Shown in pieces: positions 1 to 5,185 of a stretch of DNA of 5,634 nucleotides. Position 1 is the stretch's first letter. Each line of letters starts with the position of its first letter. Location: positions 1 to 5,634 of the forward strand of contig WAMJ01000023.1 of NCBI GenBank assembly GCA_015522385.1, written 5' to 3'. Both the position numbers and the translations under genes were made by a program. The notes beneath the pieces are model-generated. The model was not told the origin of the DNA and made no database searches. It saw only the letters and a program-made list of their open reading frames with translations. The DNA comes from Candidatus Heimdallarchaeota archaeon. Its GTDB lineage: Archaea > Asgardarchaeota > Heimdallarchaeia > Heimdallarchaeales > Kariarchaeaceae.

Positions 1-581
1 ACTCGGACAAATTGCTCCAGCTCAACCGCATGGCCAATTTCCACATGACATTTGGTCTGGAACTACTCGCAAATCTTGTAGCGAAGATGATGCTTATTCA
101 TGGAAAGGGCTTCAAGTTCAACGCGAAGACCACACCGTTGGGGATGTTCTCTAGATACGGGAGAATACTTGCAACTGTTGCTGAGAAAATGTACGAAGCA
201 AGTCCATTAGTTGGTTTAATAGCCTTTATTCAAGGTTTTTATTTATCTACACTTCCCAACACTGCGATTGGCGATGTAGTTAACATGAATAGATTGTACA
301 GTGGGCTAATCATAGAGCCAGTAGAAACTATCTCACAGTTCAACATCACGACTTTCTACACGACGATGATCGCATGGATCTTCCCAATGGTATTCGTGAT
401 GCTGGGAGAAGTGGCATTTGGCGATGTGGCTGCGTACACGGGAGTATCCTCTCCGTCCCAGAAGAGAGGATCCTACAATACCGTTGCCTATTCCCCAATT
501 ATTGCGCTCATTGCGCTTCTGCATTTCGGTCTCGGGATGTACTATTCCATTCTCTACTACGACCTGAGGGAGAGATTATGA
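1..581 (+). CDS. 3' part of a membrane protein, first gene of unit A (5' end outside window)
   Basis: I do not recognise this protein. The frame is open from base 3, so the TTG at 12 is probably internal and the gene starts left of the window. About 192 residues are visible. Strongly hydrophobic stretches lie near visible residues 118-140 (MIAWIFPMVFVMLG core) and 163-186 (IIALIALLHFGLGMYY core), with weaker ones near 10-30 and 67-83. The tail after the last helix is short and charged (DLRERL). The TGA stop overlaps the next ATG as ATGA. Position, helix-rich C-terminus and overlap match the first genes of the downstream units, so I infer that it belongs to the same class, but I see no clear residue-level similarity to them. 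The conserved N-terminal block would lie outside the window. Confidence 0.8.
   Translation, partial: SDKLLQLNRMANFHMTFGLELLANLVAKMMLIHGKGFKFNAKTTPLGMFSRYGRILATVAEKMYEASPLVGLIAFIQGFYLSTLPNTAIGDVVNMNRLYSGLIIEPVETISQFNITTFYTTMIAWIFPMVFVMLGEVAFGDVAAYTGVSSPSQKRGSYNTVAYSPIIALIALLHFGLGMYYSILYYDLRERL
566..572 (+). promoter_or_regulatory. Ribosome binding site for the unit A partner gene
   Basis: GAGGGAG lies 5 nt before the ATG at 578, inside the last codons of the preceding gene. With the ATGA overlap it indicates coupled translation of the two genes. Confidence 0.65.
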
Positions 582-1024
582 ACAGGAGGCAGTGGCTAAT
601 GTATACTACTACGCTGACCCTCCTCTACTGGGTTGAGTCTTATGTGCCAGAATCCGCATTCAACAACTATTTCAAGAAAAGTTTGTTCATGGCAAATTCA
701 GTTGTTATATATCTCTATCGACCATCCGATTTTGAGCAGGAGAGGAGATTCTGGTACCACGTCATTCAAGCCTACCTCTTCTACATCTGCAACGTACTTA
801 TCTACTCGTTTTTCTTCACAGATCTTTCTAATTCTCTCCTCAACCTCGATCCAATATTCTTCTCTGAATTGGCGGGTAAGGTTTGGGAACAACCATTTAT
901 CATCTTTTTCAATCATATGTTCGCTTATACGTTATTTATTATGAAAGGGATAAAGTCAAATAAATCGGTTAGTTATGATCCTCCACCTCACAAATTGATG
1001 ACCGAAGATCAGACAAATGAATAA
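578..1024 (+). CDS. Small four-helix membrane protein, partner gene of unit A
   Basis: This 148-aa protein is not one I recognise. The ATG at 578 is chosen because it overlaps the upstream stop (ATGA) and follows a GAGGGAG site; the frame is open further upstream, but that part is antiparallel in sense to the upstream gene's coding frame. Hydrophobic segments fall near residues 7-22, 34-47, 59-80 and 105-123, followed by a polar tail (PPPHKLMTEDQTNE). The loop between helices 2 and 3 carries YRPSDFEQERRFWY, resembling the loop of the unit B partner (YRSATLRSQERRVY). It is therefore probably a paralogue of the small proteins at 1371 and 3146, and a membrane partner of the protein encoded just upstream. 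Fourteen sense codons follow its TAA in frame (ending ILETLMDKQEH), which resemble a tail encoded near 1915-1954. Confidence 0.85.
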   Translation: MNRRQWLMYTTTLTLLYWVESYVPESAFNNYFKKSLFMANSVVIYLYRPSDFEQERRFWYHVIQAYLFYICNVLIYSFFFTDLSNSLLNLDPIFFSELAGKVWEQPFIIFFNHMFAYTLFIMKGIKSNKSVSYDPPPHKLMTEDQTNE

Positions 1025-1180
1025 TCTTGGAATATCTTAGAGACATTGATGGATAAGCAAGAACACTGAAATACCATTAACGGAAAGTTCGTAGGATATT
1101 TTATACTATCATACCGATCAAATTATGGTTTTATAGTTATAATAAATAAGAATATGAACTAACATTCAATTGAAATCTCC
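1025..1180 (+). other. AT-rich spacer between units A and B
   Basis: All frames are short or closed. It starts with the 14 in-frame codons behind the unit A partner stop. It also has T/A-rich runs near 1094-1104 and 1129-1148; these lead only to two- or three-codon frames (ATG at 1126 and 1154), so I do not call them promoters of a gene. Confidence 0.5.
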
Positions 1181-1199
1181 CAGAAAAGCTTTATTTCTT
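1181..1199 (+). promoter_or_regulatory. Archaeal-type promoter (BRE/TATA) of unit B
   Basis: CAGAAAAG at 1181-1188 is followed by CTTTATTTCTT. The same CAGAAAAG with a T/A-rich box stands before unit C at 2023, and in both cases its first base is exactly 38 bp before the proposed start codon (1219 and 2061). With a usual TATA-to-start distance of about 25 bp, transcription would begin at or next to the start codon, giving a leaderless mRNA. Confidence 0.6.
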
Positions 1200-1218
1200 G
1201 AGATATGTAAAAACATTA

Positions 1219-1374
1219 GTGGAATGCAGAATTCGAGAAGTAGCCTACCTGTACACCCTTCCAAGAGCGGTTCCTGTCGGAATCGCGGATATCTCTTTGG
1301 AATCCGCATTGTTGAACCAGATCATCATGTATCACTTTATTCTGGCTTACATCTGGAGGTTGGTTGTCGAATGA
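1219..1374 (+). CDS. Very short first gene of unit B: N-terminal segment of the family plus one helix (possible deletion remnant)
   Basis: This 51-aa frame starts with GTG and ends with TGA overlapping the next gene as ATGA. It is short but supported by several independent signs. Its start aligns with the unit C start: CRIREVAYLYTLP against FRIQTVEPLYTLP at residues 3-15, 8 of 13 identical, and both then have 13 residues before an SAL triplet. The promoter copy upstream has the same 38-bp spacing as in unit C. A GGAGGT site for the partner gene lies inside its end. After residue 30 it has one hydrophobic stretch (IIMYHFILAYIWRLVV core) and then stops; the conserved helical block and multi-helix C-terminus of the 361-aa unit C protein are absent. 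It could be a working minimal form or the product of an internal deletion. A longer frame across the same bases (1170-1370) is mostly polar and is rejected. The frame is open back to 1174, so a TTG at 1198 is an alternative start. Confidence 0.6.
   Translation: MECRIREVAYLYTLPRAVPVGIADISLESALLNQIIMYHFILAYIWRLVVE
1355..1360 (+). promoter_or_regulatory. Ribosome binding site for the unit B partner gene
   Basis: GGAGGT lies 10 nt before the ATG at 1371. It decides that start over the in-frame TTG at 1170. Confidence 0.65.
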
Positions 1375-1793
1375 ATACAAAGAAAATTCTTAATTCTAGC
1401 GCGTTCACCTGCTTCTACTTTCACATTATGATAATAACACTCCAATTTATGGTACATATTTTCATAAGGAGGATCACGAGATTCGGGCAGGTGTCCACGC
1501 CCTTACTCATTGTTGGGGTATTAGTAGAGTCCAACTCTTACCTTGTGTTCAACTATAGATCAGCTACCCTTCGCAGTCAAGAACGGAGGGTCTATATAAG
1601 GGGTCTGTATCTATCCATCTCGGGGATTATGACCGTACCGCTCCTCTTCTTATTCTATGATTACAAACTATCCTCTGCCATCATTTTTCTTGCAATTAGT
1701 GCTTACTACCTCGTATTTTATGCAAGAAAATTATTCGAATTTTCGAGAGAAGGTAAATTGAGCTTTCCGCAAACTGATGGAAACCATACATAA
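1371..1793 (+). CDS. Small four-helix membrane protein, partner gene of unit B
   Basis: This is a 140-aa membrane protein that I cannot name. The start at 1371 (MNTKKILN) is preferred over the TTG at 1170 because it has a GGAGGT site 10 nt upstream, overlaps the upstream TGA as ATGA, and gives the same length as the other partner proteins (139 and 148 aa). Hydrophobic segments fall near residues 11-32, 42-60, 77-97 and 101-117, and the C-terminus is polar. The loop between helices 2 and 3 holds YRSATLRSQERRVY, similar to YRPSDFEQERRFWY in the unit A partner. Basic residues before helix 1 and in this loop suggest these parts face the cytoplasm. Its first gene is nearly lost while it stays intact, which suggests that it may act without, or with a different, first protein. 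Confidence 0.8.
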   Translation: MNTKKILNSSAFTCFYFHIMIITLQFMVHIFIRRITRFGQVSTPLLIVGVLVESNSYLVFNYRSATLRSQERRVYIRGLYLSISGIMTVPLLFLFYDYKLSSAIIFLAISAYYLVFYARKLFEFSREGKLSFPQTDGNHT

Positions 1794-1794
1794 A

Positions 1795-1954
1795 ATGGAA
1801 AAATTTGTGGAGTGGTACCCAAGGATTGAGTTGTACCTTTGGATATTCATTTACACCGGATCTACGTTTCCATATGTATAATTATGGGTTCTATGTTCAT
1901 TATATCCACAAATATGCTTTAGAGACATTGGAAGACGAGGGTGAAGAAGAGTAG
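1795..1954 (+). pseudogene. Possible remnant of another small membrane-protein gene
   Basis: A 28-codon frame from ATG 1795 to TAA 1881 encodes a peptide with a hydrophobic core (LYLWIFIYTG). After a +1 shift near 1874-1882 the reading continues as NYGFYVHYIHKYALETLED with an acidic end (EGEEE) and stops at TAG 1952-1954. The ALETLED tail resembles ILETLMDK, encoded in frame after the unit A partner stop, and the DNA shares TTAGAGACATTG (1037-1048 and 1919-1930). I read this as a decayed end of a partner-type gene. It has no convincing ribosome binding site or promoter, and chance is possible. Confidence 0.3.
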
Positions 1955-2022
1955 TTAAAATTCACATTTTTGATCTCTGTAGTTAACGATTAAATCAAAT
2001 TTCGATGATCAATTACCCAAAT

Positions 2023-2040
2023 CAGAAAAGTTTAACTTAT
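2023..2040 (+). promoter_or_regulatory. Archaeal-type promoter (BRE/TATA) of unit C
   Basis: CAGAAAAG is followed directly by TTTAACTTAT (2031-2040). The box centre lies about 26 bp before the ATG at 2061, so the transcript should be leaderless or nearly so. There is no GGAGG-type site before this ATG. The arrangement and spacing repeat those at 1181. Confidence 0.6.
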
Positions 2041-2060
2041 CTCAATAAAGAGTTGACCTA

Positions 2061-3146
2061 ATGGCCTTCAGGATTCAGACCGTCGAACCGCTCTACACCC
2101 TGCCATGCACAATCCGCGCAGAATTCACGTATAATCCATGGGTATCCGCACTCTGGGAGACAGTACTCCCAAGCAAGAACCTTGTGGACGTGGTTGCGGG
2201 GATCTTTACTGGAGTGACCTCGGCAGTGCAGGTGGTGAAGGACGGACTGAGCAAGGCTTGGGACGGGATTCAAGGTGCTGGACAATTCATCGCGAATGGT
2301 GTCTTGCAGACAATAGCTCTTGGATTTGAGCAATTGGCGAGTGGCTTGCTCGAAGGATTTCTGAGAGGTATTGGCTCCCTCTCCCAATTCACATTCTCCC
2401 AGAATCAGAATTCTTTTAGCTTGGATTACTTGGGTAAGTCCTCCTCGATTCGTACTGAGCTGTCAGGACTTGGCTTCTTGTTCAGTATAGGTGAACTACA
2501 ATATAGTCTCCCCCTCCATAACCTCCTTCAGAATTCTCTGGAGACCTTGGGTTTGGGGCAGGATCTTGCTCTACAATCAATGAGACAGATATTGGACTAC
2601 TATATTCTCTCCCTTGGTCTTCTGGTACTTGGGGTAGCCTTTGCTATCGTCGGGATTGGAATACCTCTACTTTTCTGGTCATTATTGAGTGGTCTCTTGG
2701 CACTGGCAGCTTCGACTGGAAGAGCAAAATACACCTATGACACCATAGAGATGGTCGATGGCAAGAAGGAATTTGCAGGGGAGATTGGCCCGTTCTTCGG
2801 CAGTATGAAGGACCTTTTTATTATTGTAGGTATTGGTGCAGGTATAAATGTAGTTGCCACATATGCTTTAGAATCTATAATCATTTCGAACCCCATAGCC
2901 AAGTTTGCAGTAAATTTATCTAAATTTGCTGATAGTGTATACGTAATCCTTGATCTAGTAAACATCTACAATGCAAATTACCCTTCATTCATCAGAGAAA
3001 GATTAATGATATTGGGTGTTCAACTACTATCACTTACGGTTTTGTCCTTCCTTAAGGGACCGGTTGCTATTGCTTTACTAATCTATGTTGCAATAAATGG
3101 ACTTCTTTTTGCTCTACTAGAATCATTCTATGGAGGGGTGGACTGA
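2061..3146 (+). CDS. Polytopic membrane protein with conserved helical block, first gene of unit C (intact family member)
   Basis: I do not recognise this 361-aa protein. The N-terminus (residues 1-38) has the family LP motif (LYTLP) and LWETVLPSKN. Residues 43-70 form a conserved helical block, DVVAGIFTGVTSA then DGLSKAWDGI, that is nearly identical in the unit D gene. Residues 71-105 continue as a likely amphipathic helix. Residues 118-158 look like a small soluble region, followed by SLETLGLGQDLA. Likely membrane helices lie near 182-199, 200-217, 250-268, 314-331 and 334-353, with a weaker one near 281-300; the loop at 221-242 is charged. The protein ends in YGGVD. The start is fixed by the leaderless promoter and by alignment with the unit D gene. 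The TGA overlaps the next ATG by one base (TGATG). I infer a membrane-complex component paired with the next gene product. Unlike the unit D copy it has no interruption. Confidence 0.85.
   Translation: MAFRIQTVEPLYTLPCTIRAEFTYNPWVSALWETVLPSKNLVDVVAGIFTGVTSAVQVVKDGLSKAWDGIQGAGQFIANGVLQTIALGFEQLASGLLEGFLRGIGSLSQFTFSQNQNSFSLDYLGKSSSIRTELSGLGFLFSIGELQYSLPLHNLLQNSLETLGLGQDLALQSMRQILDYYILSLGLLVLGVAFAIVGIGIPLLFWSLLSGLLALAASTGRAKYTYDTIEMVDGKKEFAGEIGPFFGSMKDLFIIVGIGAGINVVATYALESIIISNPIAKFAVNLSKFADSVYVILDLVNIYNANYPSFIRERLMILGVQLLSLTVLSFLKGPVAIALLIYVAINGLLFALLESFYGGVD
2240..2269 (+). repeat. 30-bp perfect direct repeat, copy 1
   Basis: These 30 bases, which encode DGLSKAWDGI with flanking bases, are identical to 3946-3975 in the unit D gene, including every third codon position, although the adjoining conserved codons differ at most third positions. 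This fits a short gene-conversion tract. Confidence 0.8.
3132..3138 (+). promoter_or_regulatory. Ribosome binding site for the unit C partner gene
   Basis: GGAGGGG lies 7 nt before the ATG at 3146. It is formed by the codons for the conserved GGV end of the upstream protein, so the same bases serve both genes. Confidence 0.7.
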
Positions 3147-3565
3147 TGGAACGTCCTATTGGCGTGAATTTCGCTTTGAATTTGTTCGTTTTCTCAATGG
3201 GGATATATGTTACCATGGATGTATACAATTTCATTTCCGTCACGGATTCTCTGCTGTTTCAGGTATTTTTCATAATGTTGAACATCGCTGCTTATAGCAT
3301 TACAATCTATTTTTACCGTATAGTAATGAGAACTGAAGAGATTGAAAGAGGTGGGAGATCATATGATATGTTGTTTGTTGTCTTTTTGGTACTTATGGTA
3401 CTAATCTCAGTAATTTACGGCTCTTCGATATCTTTATCTGAATATTACGACTCAGATTATAAATTCCTCTTCTATTTATCTATACTTTTGTACTTGGGTG
3501 TCAGATTAAAATTTTCTTCGAGGAAGGATGAGGAGAGCGAAGAAGTAGATCCGAAATTGTCCTAA
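3146..3565 (+). CDS. Small four-helix membrane protein, partner gene of unit C
   Basis: This 139-aa membrane protein has no name that I can give. The ATG overlaps the upstream TGA (TGATG) and follows a strong GGAGGGG site. Hydrophobic segments fall near residues 7-30, 35-57, 74-92 and 105-118. The loop between helices 2 and 3 (YRIVMRTEEIERGGRSY) is charged and holds YR and ER in places comparable to the unit A and B partners. The C-terminal tail is charged (SSRKDEESEEVDPKLS). Size, helix layout and gene position make it a likely distant paralogue of those partners. Behind the TAA, 33 further sense codons follow in frame. Confidence 0.85.
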   Translation: MERPIGVNFALNLFVFSMGIYVTMDVYNFISVTDSLLFQVFFIMLNIAAYSITIYFYRIVMRTEEIERGGRSYDMLFVVFLVLMVLISVIYGSSISLSEYYDSDYKFLFYLSILLYLGVRLKFSSRKDEESEEVDPKLS

Positions 3566-3667
3566 GAAGAAATCGGTTCAACAGAACAGAGATTTTACGA
3601 TCTTAAGTTTGAGGATCAGAAGGCACAGTTAGCAATTGAGCATGAATTGAATTACAGACATTCCTGA
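3566..3667 (+). other. In-frame hydrophilic extension behind the unit C partner stop
   Basis: After the TAA at 3563-3565 the same frame stays open for 33 codons to TGA 3665-3667. It encodes a charged, helix-like peptide (for example QRFYDLKFEDQKAQLAIEHE) that would continue the charged tail of the preceding protein. This may be the lost end of an ancestral longer tail cut off by a nonsense mutation, or a readthrough product. An open run of this length can also occur by chance. Confidence 0.35.
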
Positions 3668-3727
3668 GGTTCTCGGATATAATCTTCCAATAGAAAGAAC
3701 TAAACTAAAACTAGCTTTATGTCTCTA

Positions 3728-3742
3728 GAAGTATTTATTTTA
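3728..3742 (+). promoter_or_regulatory. Archaeal-type promoter (TATA) of unit D
   Basis: AGAAG is followed by TATTTATTTTA (3732-3742), centred about 28 bp before the ATG at 3764. The spacing matches units B and C, and supports 3764 rather than 3719 as the start: an ATG at 3719 would lie upstream of the box. Confidence 0.6.
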
Positions 3743-3784
3743 TGGAATAACGAGAATGATGTAATGGGATACTCCAGATTTCGA

Positions 3785-3808
3785 GAGTATGATCCTTTGA
3801 TCATACTC
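3785..3808 (+). repeat. Perfect 10-bp inverted repeat with 4-nt loop, inside the start of the unit D gene
   Basis: GAGTATGATC (3785-3794) and GATCATACTC (3799-3808) are exact reverse complements separated by CTTT. The hairpin begins 21 nt after the proposed start codon and lies within codons for EYDPLIIL. It could affect early translation of a leaderless mRNA or bind a dimeric protein; no function is shown. Confidence 0.6.
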
Positions 3809-3945
3809 CCAAGTACTTCTTATACCAATATAACGTATAACCTTATGGTTTTTTTACTCTGGGACACCGTCCTCCCGGGCAAGACCCTGGCCGACGTCGT
3901 AGCGGGGATATTCACAGGAGTAACATCTGCAATGCAGGCGGTGAG

Positions 3946-3975
3946 GGACGGACTGAGCAAGGCTTGGGACGGGAT
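3946..3975 (+). repeat. 30-bp perfect direct repeat, copy 2
   Basis: Identical to 2240-2269 in the unit C gene and in the same reading phase (DGLSKAWDGI). The neighbouring codons for DVVAGIFTGVTSA differ from the unit C copy at 8 of 13 third positions. Confidence 0.8.
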
Positions 3976-4841
3976 CAGGATCGCAGGAGCATTCATAGGC
4001 AAAGAATTACTGCTCCCCATCCTCAGTTCCATGCTCGATCAGATCAGTATAGTCATGCATATATTCTCAGTCCTCATCTCGACGATTACAGCAGTACTAA
4101 TATCGAATGAGGAGTCGTCTATCTCTCTGGGAGGTAACCAACTTGAGGTCAAGTTGAATGACCTCTTCTTCACTGTCCCTTCTTGTCAACGGCGAGAAGG
4201 TTCTTAACTTCTACCTCCCTCTGATCTCCCCCGCGGTCACGATAGAGACACTCGGTATCGGACAGGGTCTGGCCTATGACCAGATGAGGGTACTGAGCGT
4301 CTTCGAGGTAGGTATTGCTATGGCGTTCACGCTCCTCTTGGACACCAGAATGACTAGTCGCGGGGATAGGTTCCTACTGATTCTCTCGGCATTGGTGTAT
4401 TCGATCATTGCAGCTCTCGTGACGGAGTTGATGGGTCTGAGCGAGGACGATAAGAGGGAGCACTATCTCTGGATGGCAATCTACCAGTTGTCCGCGATTT
4501 TTGGGATTACTGCAGCTAGTGAAGCAACTTCACTCTATGCGAAAGAATTTGAGAAATATGCATTTATATTCATAATAACTGTATTAGGGTACCAAGCTTC
4601 TTCTCTGCTAGGCTATCTGGATCAATCGGAAATTGGATCTGGTCTTGAGATCGATATGTGGTACTTCGGCTCATTCTTTGCTAGTCTTGGTATCGTCCTC
4701 GGCGTGACAGGTGCCAAGGCCGTGATGTCCGGGGGTGCGAGCTTGGTTACTGATGCTATGAAGATGGAAGAATATGGAAAATTCATGATGATGCTTCTTG
4801 TTATGCATTTCATTCTCGTGTTTGTGTTCTTCTACTTAAGC

Positions 4842-4849
4842 GGAGGGAT
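4842..4849 (+). promoter_or_regulatory. Ribosome binding site for the ORF at 4856
   Basis: GGAGGGAT lies 6 nt before the ATG at 4856, within the codons for the final GGI of the upstream protein, as in unit C. Confidence 0.55.
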
Positions 4850-4855
4850 ACAGTA

Positions 4856-5017
4856 ATGAGAATCTCGATGAACACGTTGAGTAATTATATCATATATATT
4901 TATCAGACCCAACTTTCTCTTGAGAAAATATCAGGAAAAATCCTCCGTCTATCACCATGGTTGGGAGTATACAATCGACACAATGGTTCTATAGAAGGAA
5001 GGATATATGAATCCTAA
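4856..5017 (+). CDS. 53-aa ORF in the partner position of unit D, possibly a truncated partner gene
   Basis: The ATG overlaps the upstream TAA (TAATG) and follows GGAGGGAT at a good distance, exactly the layout of the other partner genes. The predicted peptide has 53 residues, with one weakly hydrophobic stretch (LSNYIIYIYQTQLSL) and a polar end (RHNGSIEGRIYES). It lacks the four helices and the YR...ERR loop of the 139-148 aa partners. Another frame from 4878 is open to 4993, so an early frameshift in a decayed partner is possible. The start signals are good, the protein evidence is weak. Confidence 0.45.
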   Translation: MRISMNTLSNYIIYIYQTQLSLEKISGKILRLSPWLGVYNRHNGSIEGRIYES

Positions 5018-5185
5018 TATCATGAACTGGGAATTATTTCTAATAAATTGGTTGGGACGTTGAACTCTTGAAGCTTGTCTACCATTGTAATGACTTTTCG
5101 TAGGTAAGAGATAAATGTAACCAGAAGGAAATGTCTTACGGTTCTACTTGAAATCAATGTTTAACTCTGGTAGACTTTAGGCAGC
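5018..5185. other. Spacer between convergent genes
   Basis: Nothing convincing is seen in these 168 bases. No frame continues the unit D partner past 5017. The only minus-strand frame with an ATG (5085 to 5020) has 21 codons. Confidence 0.4.

Larger units (their letters stand above)
3764..4856 (+). pseudogene. Frameshifted polytopic membrane protein, first gene of unit D (paralogue of the 2061 gene)
   Basis: Two overlapping frames together match the 361-aa unit C protein. The first (ATG 3764 to TAA 4207) carries the N-terminal LP motif, LWDTVLPGKT, DVVAGIFTGVTSA and DGLSKAWDGI, then a hydrophobic helix near residues 95-113 and SSISLGG. The second frame (open from 4158) carries LLVNGEKVLNFYLP and TIETLGIGQGLA, then about six membrane helices ending in YLSGGIQ. 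Removing one base between 4158 and 4204, for example in GTCCCTT near 4175-4181, joins them into 363 aa, and the spacing between the conserved ISL/FSL and ETLG motifs then becomes 36 residues against 37 in unit C. Start 3764 aligns with the unit C start; the upstream ATG 3719 would add 15 unmatched residues. The break may be a real mutation, a sequencing error or, less likely, programmed frameshifting. The TAA overlaps the next ATG (TAATG). Confidence 0.8.

Noticed and set aside
374..577. Upstream extension of the unit A partner frame from 374
   Set aside because: It overlaps the clearly membrane-type coding frame ending at 581. The ATG at 578 has a ribosome binding site and an overlap like the other units.
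1170..1370. N-terminal extension of the 1371 gene from TTG 1170
   Set aside because: It is polar and unlike any other protein here, has no ribosome binding site, and overlaps the better supported frame 1219-1374. The GGAGGT site and the length of the paralogues favour 1371.
1870..1887. Short inverted repeat CCATA ... TATGG as a terminator
   Set aside because: A 5-bp stem with an 8-nt loop in AT-rich DNA is expected by chance, and no T-tract follows.
2058..2387. Minus-strand ORF opposite the unit C gene
   Set aside because: It is a shadow of the conserved plus-strand frame and has no start signals of its own.
3719..3763. ATG 3719 as the start of the unit D gene
   Set aside because: It lies upstream of the TATA-like box, adds 15 residues without match in the unit C protein, and has no ribosome binding site.
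4158..4207. Programmed +1 frameshifting in the unit D gene
   Set aside because: The zero-frame stop is more than 20 nt past the likeliest slip site and I see no stimulatory structure; the unit C paralogue needs no shift. Mutation or sequencing error is simpler, though not excluded.
5020..5085. 21-codon minus-strand ORF with a T/A-rich stretch about 30 bp before its ATG
   Set aside because: It is too short and has no similarity to anything in the window; the upstream sequence is ordinary for AT-rich spacer.
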